Shown here piece after piece: positions 46,463 through 55,127 of a stretch of DNA of 64,000 nt. The notes under the pieces were generated by a model that was not told the origin of the DNA, searched no databases, and saw nothing but the letters and a program-made list of their open reading frames with translations. A program made the position numbers and the translations under genes. The stretch comes from Mediterranea massiliensis. Its GTDB lineage: Bacteria; Bacteroidota; Bacteroidia; Bacteroidales; Bacteroidaceae. The number at the start of each line of letters is the position of its first letter. Position 1 is the first letter of the stretch. The stretch lies in assembly GCF_900128475.1 (NCBI RefSeq), contig NZ_LT635838.1:684536-748535 (forward strand), in the 5' to 3' direction.

Positions 46463-47496
46463 TATATTAACGTGAGTTCGAAATAAAAATAAATATATTT
46501 CAGTGATAATTAGAAACATAGCGATAAAAGTATTAAATTTATAGTGCTGAATTATAAGATTTAAACGATTACCACTATGTTTCCAGAGTCTAAAGTTACA
46601 GAGATTTATTGTATGGCTGATGATTTTTGCAAGGAATTTACATTGCAACAGGAAAAATATATGATTGAGGATAAGAAAACCAGGCATCGTAACAAACCTA
46701 ACCGTATGAATGATGCTGAGATTATGGTTATTCTAATCCTGTTTCACTCCGGTGGTTTCCGCTGTTTCAAGCATTACTACAAGGAATATGTCTGTAAACA
46801 TCTGAAACACCTTTTTCCGCGTCAGGTGTCCTACAACCGTTTTGTTGAACTGGAGAAGGAAATACTGCTTCCCCTGACCATTTTCATCAAGAAAGTCCTG
46901 CTGGGAACCTGTACCGGCATCAGTTTTGTCGACTCCACTCCTTTACGTGTCTGCCGTAACCAAAGAATCCTTATTCATAAAACATTTGAAGGACTTGCCG
47001 AGCGTGGAAAATGTTCTATGGAATGGTTCTTCGGATTCAAACTACATCTGATAATCAATGACAAAGGGGAAATTCTCAATTTTATGTTTACTCCTGGAAA
47101 CGTGGATGACCAGCAGGGTAAGTTTCTGGAAAACATCAAAGGAAAACTATGTGCCGACAAGGGATATATTGGCCAGGCTCTGTTCGAGAACCTTTTCCTT
47201 AATGGCATTCAGCCTGTCACTAAAGTTAAAAACAATATGAAGAACTCGCTGATGAGCATTGCCGACAAGATCCTGCTCAGAAAAAGGGCCTTGATTGAAA
47301 CGGTTAATGACGAGCTGAAGAACATTGCACAGATAGAACACTCTAGACATCGTTCGTTCAATAACTTTATAGCCAACTCTTTGTCGGCTATAGCAGCATA
47401 TTGCTTTTTTGAAAAGAAGCCCGCCATTGATGTAAACTTTGTCAATGACGGACAACTGTCCATTTTCTAATTTTATATCGAACTCACGTTATATTA
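46463..47496. mobile_element. IS982-family insertion sequence with 7-bp target duplication
   Basis: The element spans 46470-47489 (1020 bases). Its ends are inverted repeats: ACGTGAGTTCGAAATAAAA on the left and the complement ACGTGAGTTCGATATAAAA on the right, 18 of 19 matching. The target sequence TATATTA is duplicated directly outside both ends (46463-46469 and 47490-47496). Clean ends and an intact transposase show a recent insertion. Confidence 0.92.
46577..47470 (+). CDS. IS982-family transposase
   Basis: The 297-residue protein has the family pattern: RNKPNRMNDAEIMVILILFH near the N terminus, the catalytic Asp in GISFVDSTPLRVCRN, a second in FTPGNVDDQQ with LCADKGYIGQAL, and Glu in RALIETVNDELKN. 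IAQIEHSRHRSFNNF closes the typical C-terminal part. The frame is complete and all acidic residues are present, so it is probably active. Confidence 0.93.
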   Translation: MFPESKVTEIYCMADDFCKEFTLQQEKYMIEDKKTRHRNKPNRMNDAEIMVILILFHSGGFRCFKHYYKEYVCKHLKHLFPRQVSYNRFVELEKEILLPLTIFIKKVLLGTCTGISFVDSTPLRVCRNQRILIHKTFEGLAERGKCSMEWFFGFKLHLIINDKGEILNFMFTPGNVDDQQGKFLENIKGKLCADKGYIGQALFENLFLNGIQPVTKVKNNMKNSLMSIADKILLRKRALIETVNDELKNIAQIEHSRHRSFNNFIANSLSAIAAYCFFEKKPAIDVNFVNDGQLSIF

Positions 47497-47790
47497 ACAA
47501 ACAGATTTGTTAAATTAACCGAAAAGCACATTTCCAGCACATTTGAGCCCACAAAACGGGGAGAAACCGGGCGGAATTCATCTCACAAATCAGAACAAAT
47601 AACGGTAGAATTCAACAATATGTACAAGAAAGCAGTTTACACTCTGACAGAAAAACAGATATCACAGGATTTGTCCGGCTTAAATGAAAGATTTACCCAG
47701 CTTAAACGAACTGTTTGTCCAGCTTAAACGAACGTTTTTACGTTGATCCACGGTTTGCCCGCCCGGCTGCAGCCGAAGGTACGGAGAAAA
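47497..47790. other. Gap between IS982 and the tRNA-Val genes
   Basis: About 300 bases without a credible coding frame. The only structure seen is the tandem repeat at 47670-47735, followed by the GC-rich stretch before the tRNA terminator. Confidence 0.5.
47670..47735. repeat. Three tandem 22-bp repeats with CAGCTTAAACGAA core
   Basis: Units at 47670-47691, 47692-47713 and 47714-47735 are exactly 22 bases each, in the form TTTGTCC followed by AGCTTAAACGAAC. The first unit is the most diverged. There are no spacers, so this is not a CRISPR array. Confidence 0.8.
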
Positions 47791-47796
47791 CAAAAA

Positions 47797-47826
47797 AAGC
47801 CGCAAACCTCGTAAGGAATGCGGCTT
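47797..47826 (-). terminator. Terminator of the tRNA-Val operon
   Basis: Arms AAGCCGCA and TGCGGCTT with an inner CCT/AGG pairing. On the minus strand a run of seven T follows (complement of 47792-47798). Confidence 0.85.
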
Positions 47827-47836
47827 CTGAGGGCGT

Positions 47837-47910
47837 GGGCGTTGACGGATTCGAACCGCCGACCCTCTGCTTGTAAGGCAGATGCTCTGAACCAGCTGAG
47901 CTAAACGCCC
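47837..47910 (-). tRNA. tRNA-Val (anticodon TAC), copy 3 in transcript order
   Basis: The minus strand folds as a 74-base tRNA: acceptor GGGCGTT/AACGCCC, D arm TAGCTCAGCTGG, anticodon loop CTTACAA (anticodon TAC) and T arm with GGTTCGAATCC. The CCA end is not encoded. It is identical to the two upstream copies over the mature sequence. Confidence 0.97.
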
Positions 47911-47943
47911 TCTCAAACAAAAAATGAAGATATATGAAAAAGT

Positions 47944-48017
47944 GGGCGTTGACGGATTCGAACCGCCGACCCTCTGCTTGTAAGGCAGATGCTCTGAACC
48001 AGCTGAGCTAAACGCCC
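47944..48017 (-). tRNA. tRNA-Val (anticodon TAC), copy 2
   Basis: Same 74-base sequence and fold as its neighbours, with anticodon TAC. It is separated from them by 33 and 35 bases. Confidence 0.97.
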
Positions 48018-48052
48018 GTTTTGAACAACGAAAGTGAAGAATCGATTTGTGT

Positions 48053-48126
48053 GGGCGTTGACGGATTCGAACCGCCGACCCTCTGCTTGTAAGGCAGATG
48101 CTCTGAACCAGCTGAGCTAAACGCCC
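48053..48126 (-). tRNA. tRNA-Val (anticodon TAC), copy 1 (promoter-proximal)
   Basis: Same 74-base sequence and fold, anticodon TAC. It lies about 25 bases after the promoter at 48151-48181 and is first in the three-gene transcript. Confidence 0.97.
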
Positions 48127-48150
48127 GTCACTTTCGTTTCAAAAGCGCTG

Positions 48151-48181
48151 CAAAGGTACGACTATTTTTGATACCTGCAAA
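48151..48181 (-). promoter_or_regulatory. Promoter of the tRNA-Val operon
   Basis: On the minus strand TTTG (plus 48178-48181), a 19-base spacer and TACCTTTG (plus 48151-48158) match the Bacteroidetes consensus fully. Confidence 0.88.
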
Positions 48182-48233
48182 CATTCGAAGAACTTTTTTC
48201 TGAAAAAACATGATTCACGGAGTTACACCCGCC

Positions 48234-48258
48234 TGTAGGGACGCACCACGGTGCGTCC
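48234..48258. repeat. GGACGCACC palindrome
   Basis: GGACGCACCACGGTGCGTCC is a near-perfect 20-base palindrome. A closely related one lies at 48282-48307, so the pair may be copies of one mobile palindrome. Confidence 0.7.
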
Positions 48259-48281
48259 GCAATGCCCCAAGACATAAAAAA

Positions 48282-48307
48282 TAGGGACGCACCATGGTAC
48301 GTCCCTA
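48282..48307 (-). terminator. Palindrome after carB, possible terminator
   Basis: TAGGGACGCACC and GGTACGTCCCTA form a long hairpin 16 bases after the carB stop, and on the minus strand a short T-rich stretch (complement of 48274-48281) follows. It belongs to the same repeat family as 48234-48258. Confidence 0.6.
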
Positions 48308-48322
48308 CAGAAAGTTCATCAT

Positions 48323-51300
48323 TTACTTATACTCCTGCCAGCTCTTGATCTGGATATCCTCCAGCTTCATGGTGCAGAAGGCCTCGATGAAGGCACTGGC
48401 CAGGCGGGCGTTGGTGATCAACGGGATGTTGTGGTCGATGGCCCCGCGACGGATCCGGTAGCCGTTGGTCAGCTCGCGCTTGGTGTGGTTCTTGGGGATG
48501 TTGACGATGAGGTCGAACTTGTGTTCGGAAATCATCTTCATCACGTTGTTCTCGGCATGCGGACGCTCGTCGGGCCAGAACACCGGAATGGTGTCTACCC
48601 CATGGGCGTTGAGGAAGGCTGCCGTACCGGCCGTGGCATAAATCTTGTAGCCCTTGGAGTAGAGCATGCGGCTGGCGTCGAGCAGGTCGACCTTGGACTT
48701 CATGGCGCCGCTGGAGAACATCACGCCCTTCTCGGGAGAAGGAATCTTGAAGCCGGTGGCAATCATGGCGTTGAGCAGGGCCTCGGAGAAGTCATCGCCC
48801 AGACAGCCCACCTCGCCGGTAGACGACATGTCGACACCCAGCACGGGGTCGGCCTTGTGCAGGCGCGAGAAGGAGAACTGCGAGGCCTTCACGCCGATCC
48901 AGTCGATGTCATAGGCCGACTTGTCGGGCTTGGTATAGGGAGCGTCGAGCATGATGCGGGTGGCGGTCTCGATGAAGTTGCGCTTCAGCACCTTGCTGAC
49001 GAAGGGGAACGAACGCGAGGCGCGGAGGTTGCACTCGATGACCTTGACCTCGTTGTTGCGGGCCAGGTACTGGATGTTGAACGGACCGGAGATGTTCAGC
49101 TCCTTAGCTATCTGGCGGCTGATCTTCTTGATGCGGCGGGCCGTGGCGAAGTAGATCTTCTGGGCGGGGAACACCAGCGTGGCGTCGCCGGAGTGTACGC
49201 CGGCAAACTCGACGTGCTCGGAGATGGCGTATTCGACAATCTCACCGTTCTGTGCCACGGCGTCGAACTCGATTTCCTTGGTGTTCTGCAGGAACTGCGA
49301 CACGACGACGGGGTATTCTTTGGACACCTCGGCGGCCATCTTGAGGAACTCCTGCAGTTCGTCTTCATCGTAGCAGACATTCATGGCCGCTCCCGAGAGG
49401 ACGTAGGACGGACGCACCAGGACGGGATAGCCCACCTTGGCGACAAAGCCCTTGACGTCTTCAAGGCTGGTCAGCTCCTGCCAGGCGGGCTGGTCGATGC
49501 CCAGCTGGTCGAGCATGTGGGAGAACTTGTTGCGGTTCTCGGCACGGTCGATGGAGACGGGCGACGTACCCAGCACGGGCACCGACTGGCGGTAGAGCTT
49601 CATGGCCAGGTTGTTCGGTATCTGGCCGCCCACGGAAACAATGACGCCGCGCGGCTGCTCGAGGTCGATGACGTCGAGCACGCGCTCGAACGACAGCTCG
49701 TCGAAGTAGAGGCGGTCGCACATGTCGTAGTCGGTGGACACAGTCTCGGGGTTGTAGTTGATCATGATGGACTTGTAGCCCAGCTTGCGGGCCGTCTGGA
49801 TGGCGTTGACCGAGCACCAGTCGAACTCCACGCTGGAGCCGATGCGGTAGGCGCCCGAGCCGAGCACGACGACGGACTTCTCGTTCTTGTAGTAGTTCAC
49901 GTCGTATCCCTCGACAGCGTAGGTCATGTAGAGGTAGTTGGTGAGCTCGGGATGCTCGCTGGCCACGGTGTTGATGCGCTTCACGGCCGGCAGGATGCCC
50001 AGCTCCTTGCGCCGGGCGCGCACCTGGAGGTTTTCCTTCTCCATGTTGCCCGTGGGATGGAGCACGAAGCGGGCTATCTGGAAGTCGGAGAAGCCCAGCA
50101 CCTTGGCTTGGCGCAGCACGTCGGCGGGGATGTCTTCCACCTTATTATATTGGGAAAGCGTGTGCTTGTAGTCGACGATGTTCTTCAGCTTGCCCAGGAA
50201 CCAGGGATCGATCTTGGTCAGCTCGTAGATGCGGTCGATGGTGTAGCCTTCCTCCAACGCCTGGGCGATGGCAAAGATGCGCAGGTCGGTCGGATGGGAC
50301 AGCTCGTGGTCGAGGTCGTCGAAGCGGGTGCCTTCGTTGCCCACGAAGCCGTGCATGCCCTGCCCGATCATGCGCAGGCCCTTCTGGATAATCTCCTCGA
50401 AGGAGCGGCCGATGGACATGATTTCGCCCACGGACTTCATGCTGGAACCGATCTCGCGGCTCACGCCGACAAACTTCGTCAGGTCCCAGCGGGGTATCTT
50501 GCAGATGAGGTAGTCGAGCTGCGGAGCGACGTAGGCGGAGTTGGGCGTGCCCATCTCGCCGATCTGGTCGAGCGTGTAGCCCAGGGCAATCTTGGCGGCC
50601 ACGAAAGCCAGCGGATAACCGGTGGCCTTGGACGCCAAGGCCGACGAACGGCTCAGGCGGGCGTTGACCTCGATGACGCGGTAGTCGTTGGTTTCGGCGT
50701 TGAAGGCATACTGGATGTTGCACTCGCCCACGATGTTCAGGTGGCGGACACACTGACGCGACAGGGCCTTCAGTGTCTCTACCTGCTCGTCGGTGAGCGA
50801 ACAGGTGGGCGCCACCACGATGCTCTCGCCCGTGTGGATGCCCAGGGGGTCGAAGTTCTCCATGCTGGCCACGGTGAAGCAGTGGTCGTTGGCGTCGCGG
50901 ATCACCTCGAACTCAATCTCCTTCCAGCCCTTGAGCGACTCTTCCACCAGAATCTGCTTGGAGAAGGTGAACGAGCTCTCGGCCAGCTTCAGGAACGATT
51001 CCTCGTCGGGACAGATGCCGCTGCCCTGCCCGCCCAGGGCATAGGCCGAACGCACCATGACGGGATAGCCTATCTCGCGGGCAGCCTCGAGGGCAGCCTT
51101 CATACTCTCCACGGCATGGCTCTTGGGGGTCTTCATCGGGATTTCGTCGAGCTTCTTCACGAAGAGGTCGCGGTCTTCGGTGTTCATGATGGCCTCCACG
51201 GAGGTACCCAGGACGCGCACGCCATACTGCTGGAGTACGCCTTTCTGATAGAGTTCCGTGCCGCAGTTGAGCGCCGTCTGTCCGCCGAAGGCCAGCAGGA

Positions 51301-51550
51301 TGCCGTCGGGGCGCTCCTTCTTGATAATCTGTTCCACAAAATAGGGGGTCACCGGCAGGAAGTACACCTGGTCGGCGATGCCTTCGGAAGTCTGGATGGT
51401 GGCGATGTTGGGGTTCACCAGCACGGAGCTGATGCCTTCTTCGCGCAAGGCTTTCAGCGCCTGCGAACCGGAGTAGTCGAACTCTCCGGCCTGGCCGATC
51501 TTGAGCGCACCAGAACCCAAGACAAGCACTTTCTTCAAATCGTTCTTCAT
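48323..51550 (-). CDS. carB: Carbamoyl-phosphate synthase large subunit
   Basis: The 1075-residue enzyme makes carbamoyl phosphate for pyrimidine and arginine synthesis. It has the two homologous ATP-grasp halves. The first starts KKVLVLGSGALKIGQAGEFDYSG and holds VMVRSAYALGGQGSG and ECNIQYAFN. The second starts VVVLGSGAYRIGSSVEFDWC and holds VLVRPSYVLSGAAMNV and GPFNIQYLA. A C-terminal allosteric MGS domain follows. All key segments are intact and the length is standard. The small-subunit gene carA, often directly upstream, is not there; an unrelated AT-rich cluster is. Confidence 0.97.
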   Translation of the reverse strand: MKNDLKKVLVLGSGALKIGQAGEFDYSGSQALKALREEGISSVLVNPNIATIQTSEGIADQVYFLPVTPYFVEQIIKKERPDGILLAFGGQTALNCGTELYQKGVLQQYGVRVLGTSVEAIMNTEDRDLFVKKLDEIPMKTPKSHAVESMKAALEAAREIGYPVMVRSAYALGGQGSGICPDEESFLKLAESSFTFSKQILVEESLKGWKEIEFEVIRDANDHCFTVASMENFDPLGIHTGESIVVAPTCSLTDEQVETLKALSRQCVRHLNIVGECNIQYAFNAETNDYRVIEVNARLSRSSALASKATGYPLAFVAAKIALGYTLDQIGEMGTPNSAYVAPQLDYLICKIPRWDLTKFVGVSREIGSSMKSVGEIMSIGRSFEEIIQKGLRMIGQGMHGFVGNEGTRFDDLDHELSHPTDLRIFAIAQALEEGYTIDRIYELTKIDPWFLGKLKNIVDYKHTLSQYNKVEDIPADVLRQAKVLGFSDFQIARFVLHPTGNMEKENLQVRARRKELGILPAVKRINTVASEHPELTNYLYMTYAVEGYDVNYYKNEKSVVVLGSGAYRIGSSVEFDWCSVNAIQTARKLGYKSIMINYNPETVSTDYDMCDRLYFDELSFERVLDVIDLEQPRGVIVSVGGQIPNNLAMKLYRQSVPVLGTSPVSIDRAENRNKFSHMLDQLGIDQPAWQELTSLEDVKGFVAKVGYPVLVRPSYVLSGAAMNVCYDEDELQEFLKMAAEVSKEYPVVVSQFLQNTKEIEFDAVAQNGEIVEYAISEHVEFAGVHSGDATLVFPAQKIYFATARRIKKISRQIAKELNISGPFNIQYLARNNEVKVIECNLRASRSFPFVSKVLKRNFIETATRIMLDAPYTKPDKSAYDIDWIGVKASQFSFSRLHKADPVLGVDMSSTGEVGCLGDDFSEALLNAMIATGFKIPSPEKGVMFSSGAMKSKVDLLDASRMLYSKGYKIYATAGTAAFLNAHGVDTIPVFWPDERPHAENNVMKMISEHKFDLIVNIPKNHTKRELTNGYRIRRGAIDHNIPLITNARLASAFIEAFCTMKLEDIQIKSWQEYK

Positions 51551-51902
51551 TGTTTCTCTTTATAAGTTGTTTTAAATCGTCTTTAAATCGCTTTTGAAAG
51601 CTGTCTGAATAAAAAAAATGCGCCACCCGACAACGGACAACGCATTTTCCAAAGGACTAAATATCTTTCCGGAGAGGGAAAAGCTTTCGGCCGGCGAATA
51701 AAATTCGTCTGAACAATGATAAAAACCGGTTTCCGTTTCCCTTCCTTGCATAAACGTATGGATATTTCTACAAAGAAACGATTTATTCGGGAAACGAGCA
51801 AATAATCCATAGCTGTTTTTAAACACAATACGAACGACTAACAAATATTCCGGCAATCAAGAAGAATATACTATTCCATGCTTAAATTATATAAAAAACA
51901 AG
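51551..51902. other. carB leader region and gap to the envelope cluster
   Basis: No credible gene is seen. The region holds the hairpin at 51615-51648 and an AT-rich stretch next to the upstream cluster. No full Bacteroidetes promoter for carB was found here, so its transcription start is unclear. Confidence 0.5.
51615..51648 (-). terminator. Intrinsic terminator upstream of carB
   Basis: Arms AAAATGCG and CGCATTTT around an 18-base loop, followed on the minus strand by eight T (complement of 51611-51618). It either ends the transcript of the upstream envelope cluster or acts as an attenuator 65 bases before carB. Confidence 0.75.
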
Positions 51903-53387
51903 TCATGATAATAAAATAATTTTAGCTTTCGTATTATCCATCTTAGGCATCGTTGCCCCAACAGGAGCCCCTATATAAGTAGGATCACATATCACATAAC
52001 GCTTACCATTTATAGTCACATAATCTCCTGTCACAACATCATCAAAATGTACAGCAGTTGCAAGATGACCAGGATAATAGATTAATACAACTTCAAGTTC
52101 CAACAGATCTCTCACTAAACGTGAAAACAAAATTGAACGGTCTTCGCAATCACAATATGGATAATAAAGGGTTTCGTCTGCAAAAAAAGCTCGATCGTAC
52201 CCCCATACTTTATCATCATACTCATAAACGAAAGCAGTCTGAACAAAGTTCAGCAATCTATTTACAGCTTCCAATTGTCCCTTACCTTGAATCGCCTTCT
52301 GCAATGATGGATATAAAGTAGACTTTGCCTGATTACTCAAAGGAGTATTGGCATACATAGCCCAACGCGTTCCAAAATCATTATTAATAATTGAAGTTGG
52401 ATAAGAATTTAAAAAAGCCAATAAATTCTCATTAGTTACGACGTTAGCCTTCATATCGCCATACTTCTCCGATTGCAACTTCCTAACAGCAGAGCTCTTA
52501 ACGCCGAATTTTTGTTCTGTCTGAATCTGCAAAGAAAGAGGTTTTTCTTCTGGGAAAGCCGCATCACAAATATAAAGCTGTTCCAAAGTACAATTAAAAG
52601 GATAGAACATTTCTCCGTCAATCGTCCAATATGGTTTATCATAAATCATATGTTTACTAGCATACAATAAAAATAATTGTTCACCGGCACTGGCAAGCCT
52701 CATTTTGTACCCGGACTGACAATACAAAAAAGCAGTCAATAAAACAGCTTCATTATGCCTACCCTTAAAACAAGATTGAGACAATTCATTCAACATTAAC
52801 AAATAAGCCCAATCACACAATTCATAGCGTGAACGAATTTCCAAACAATCATACAAAGTATTATCATATACACCCGAAGCCAAATAATTCCATACTTTAG
52901 CGATATCACGTTCTTCACAGCGTTGCAAAACAAATTGTCCCTTATTATCCAACCGGACCTTTAACTTTGTATTAAAAAACGTAAAATCAAACCATGTATC
53001 CATCGGTTCCGGTTTTTCCTCTATCGGAGTAATTGGAGTGGGTTGGGGATCTGGTTCAACAACAGGTATCACCTCATCAAACGGCAATGGACGGTCTTCT
53101 AAATTTTCATCCTTATCCTCTTCAGGATAAACGACAGGAGGGACCAATTCATCTTCTTCAGGAATAGGTACACCCTTTAACGCATTAAACTCACGCCAGC
53201 TTTTTTCCAGCAATGCAGCATATTCTTCATTTATGCGTTTTCGAAAATTTTCGAAATCCTGTTCATGAGCACTCTTGAACGCAGAATATTCACTATTCAA
53301 TTTGCTCTTAAACTCCTCAAAGCTTCCTTGTGCCCTTCCTTCAATGAAAGATAGGACAAGTAACAATATAAAAATAATATTTTTCAT
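51903..53387 (-). CDS. Secreted transglutaminase-like protein of unknown function
   Basis: The 494-residue protein starts with a signal peptide (IIFILLLVLSFIEGRA), then a charged, probably coiled region (about 20-70) and a Pro/Glu/Asp-rich linker (about 73-128). The C-terminal half has a possible transglutaminase-like triad: Cys in YPYCDCEDRSILFSRLVRD, His in YYPGHLATAVHFDD and Asp in YVICDPTYIG. The pattern C-x-D/E-D-R-S...G-H...D-P-T-Y is that of bacterial transglutaminase-like peptidases. It is the last gene of a four-gene cluster and lies 6 bases after the PEGA-barrel gene. Codon use is AT rich. The function is unknown. Confidence 0.75.
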   Translation of the reverse strand: MKNIIFILLLVLSFIEGRAQGSFEEFKSKLNSEYSAFKSAHEQDFENFRKRINEEYAALLEKSWREFNALKGVPIPEEDELVPPVVYPEEDKDENLEDRPLPFDEVIPVVEPDPQPTPITPIEEKPEPMDTWFDFTFFNTKLKVRLDNKGQFVLQRCEERDIAKVWNYLASGVYDNTLYDCLEIRSRYELCDWAYLLMLNELSQSCFKGRHNEAVLLTAFLYCQSGYKMRLASAGEQLFLLYASKHMIYDKPYWTIDGEMFYPFNCTLEQLYICDAAFPEEKPLSLQIQTEQKFGVKSSAVRKLQSEKYGDMKANVVTNENLLAFLNSYPTSIINNDFGTRWAMYANTPLSNQAKSTLYPSLQKAIQGKGQLEAVNRLLNFVQTAFVYEYDDKVWGYDRAFFADETLYYPYCDCEDRSILFSRLVRDLLELEVVLIYYPGHLATAVHFDDVVTGDYVTINGKRYVICDPTYIGAPVGATMPKMDNTKAKIILLS

Positions 53388-53393
53388 CTTCGC

Positions 53394-55112
53394 TTAATAG
53401 GAACTACCACTAAACATCCAAGAAATAGTTAGTGACAATTTGTTTTGAATAGTTTTAAACTCTCCCTGATCAGAATAAAACTTGTGATCACTTAATCCCT
53501 TTGAATACTGTGCATTCACCTGAATTTTACCTACTCGAAAACCAACCCCAATTTCTGCCGATGCGTTAAAACGATTGGGCCAGCCATCCAAGCCATAATA
53601 TTCAGTTGAAGGTTCAGAGTTTTCATATTCAGTAGAGCTGAAACTAGCATAAAGTCCATAATCAAGGCCAATACCGCCATGAATAGCCAAAGCCACCTTA
53701 TTGGCAAAAGGTAAGCGATAGTAAGCATGGATTGGCATATACAAACAATGTTCTTGGAAATGATCCATATATCCTTGTTCTTTCATTTCTTCGTTCCAAG
53801 ACATATAATATTCATAAAACAAACCAGAGTAGAGTCCCAATCCCCAACTGAAACAAGGTTGAAAGTGCAATCCCACCTGAAGGCCATGCAACCTCTTATT
53901 TTCTCTTCCCCACACATCTTCTTTCAATCTGGCTCCCTCACCGCTTGTCACCCATTGCTTAGTTACATATCCCATAGAAAATCCCACAGGGGAAGCATCA
54001 TATTCTCTCTGCCAAGGCCATACGAACGAGTTTCTTGCAGGAATCTTAAATTCTTGCTCAACATCCATATTTCTCGAAACGCGGATTGTTCGTTTCTTGC
54101 CGTTTCCTCCATACGTCATATTCATGATATATTTTTTCCCTACAGGTTTGGTCAATTGATATGATGATTGCCTGGGTCTTTCCAATTCTCCATCAATATA
54201 CAAATCAGCATCAACCTTACTGCCATTATAGGTTGCGAAAACCTCAAATGTTTTTTTCTCAATAGGTTCCAATACAATACGATCCTCCACCAGTTCATTT
54301 ACAGTAAAATCTCTTGCATCCGTTTCATCTGCATTTAACCGAGCTTCCACGCGATACGAAGCATATTTCAAAGTAAGTTTCATTGGAGTTTTACCGACAT
54401 ATTCATCATTCAAATACAAATCAGCACCACTCGGATCACTTACAAATTCAATTTCTTTATCTTTACGAAAATCATACTTAAACATCGTACTATAATCAGA
54501 CACCTCTATGAGTGTATCTGCAATCATTTGACCATCAATACTAATAACGAGTTTATGAGTACCTAAAGGAACCCCACTGATCGTTGCAGGCGTAGTAGCA
54601 CTTTTTTTCAAATCAACTAAAGACACAGTTGCATTGTCTGGCTGAGTAATGATAGTTATAGGTAAAGTTTTATTATTTTTCATCACTACATCATAAATAC
54701 GCTTGGGCTCCAAGCGCAAATCAGACAAGCGATTACTTTTCCCATATCCTTCCAGCGAAGCTTCCATGGAAGCAGCATTTGATGGAGTTACAAAAACCCA
54801 AATTTCACTTTTCTGCTCATCCAACCGATTTACCCGAGAACGAATTGGAGCATTATAGCCAAAATCAAAGTTTACCATTTGTGCATCAGCCTTCGGCATA
54901 TTTTCAAAAGAAATTCTCACCAAAGCACAATCCTTATCTCCATTAACATCTTTAGGCCAGTCATCAATAAAATGAGCGCTCAAATTATCCATTCCACCAA
55001 AAGACCTTGATTCATTAAAAGAATGCAACACCAGTTGAGTCGTATTAGCCTCCTGACCAACTATGACATTGGCCATAAGCACAACTATGAAAAACAAAAT
55101 ATTTCTTTTCAT
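53394..55112 (-). CDS. PEGA-domain protein with C-terminal outer membrane barrel
   Basis: This 572-residue protein has a signal peptide (MKRNILFFIVVLMANVIVG). The N-terminal part (to about 140) is of unknown fold. Several PEGA-like beta modules follow, for example TIITQPDNATVSLVD with GVPLGTHKLVISIDG, and FVSDPSGADLYLNDEYVGKTP. From about residue 385 the sequence becomes an outer membrane barrel with aromatic strand ends, closing with LSLTISWMFSG. It could hold a surface or periplasmic binding module to the outer membrane. It is preceded 15 bases upstream by the LPP20-like gene and is AT rich. An ATG three codons earlier is also possible. Confidence 0.75.
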   Translation of the reverse strand: MKRNILFFIVVLMANVIVGQEANTTQLVLHSFNESRSFGGMDNLSAHFIDDWPKDVNGDKDCALVRISFENMPKADAQMVNFDFGYNAPIRSRVNRLDEQKSEIWVFVTPSNAASMEASLEGYGKSNRLSDLRLEPKRIYDVVMKNNKTLPITIITQPDNATVSLVDLKKSATTPATISGVPLGTHKLVISIDGQMIADTLIEVSDYSTMFKYDFRKDKEIEFVSDPSGADLYLNDEYVGKTPMKLTLKYASYRVEARLNADETDARDFTVNELVEDRIVLEPIEKKTFEVFATYNGSKVDADLYIDGELERPRQSSYQLTKPVGKKYIMNMTYGGNGKKRTIRVSRNMDVEQEFKIPARNSFVWPWQREYDASPVGFSMGYVTKQWVTSGEGARLKEDVWGRENKRLHGLQVGLHFQPCFSWGLGLYSGLFYEYYMSWNEEMKEQGYMDHFQEHCLYMPIHAYYRLPFANKVALAIHGGIGLDYGLYASFSSTEYENSEPSTEYYGLDGWPNRFNASAEIGVGFRVGKIQVNAQYSKGLSDHKFYSDQGEFKTIQNKLSLTISWMFSGSSY

Positions 55113-55127
55113 GCCATACATCTTTTT

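Noticed and set aside
47670-47735. Possible CRISPR array
   Set aside because: The three units are directly joined with no spacers, and no cas gene is near.
48431-51565. A 1044-codon plus-strand open frame opposite carB
   Set aside because: It is the shadow of carB, is rich in Val, Gly, His and Leu from codon bias, and has no domain.
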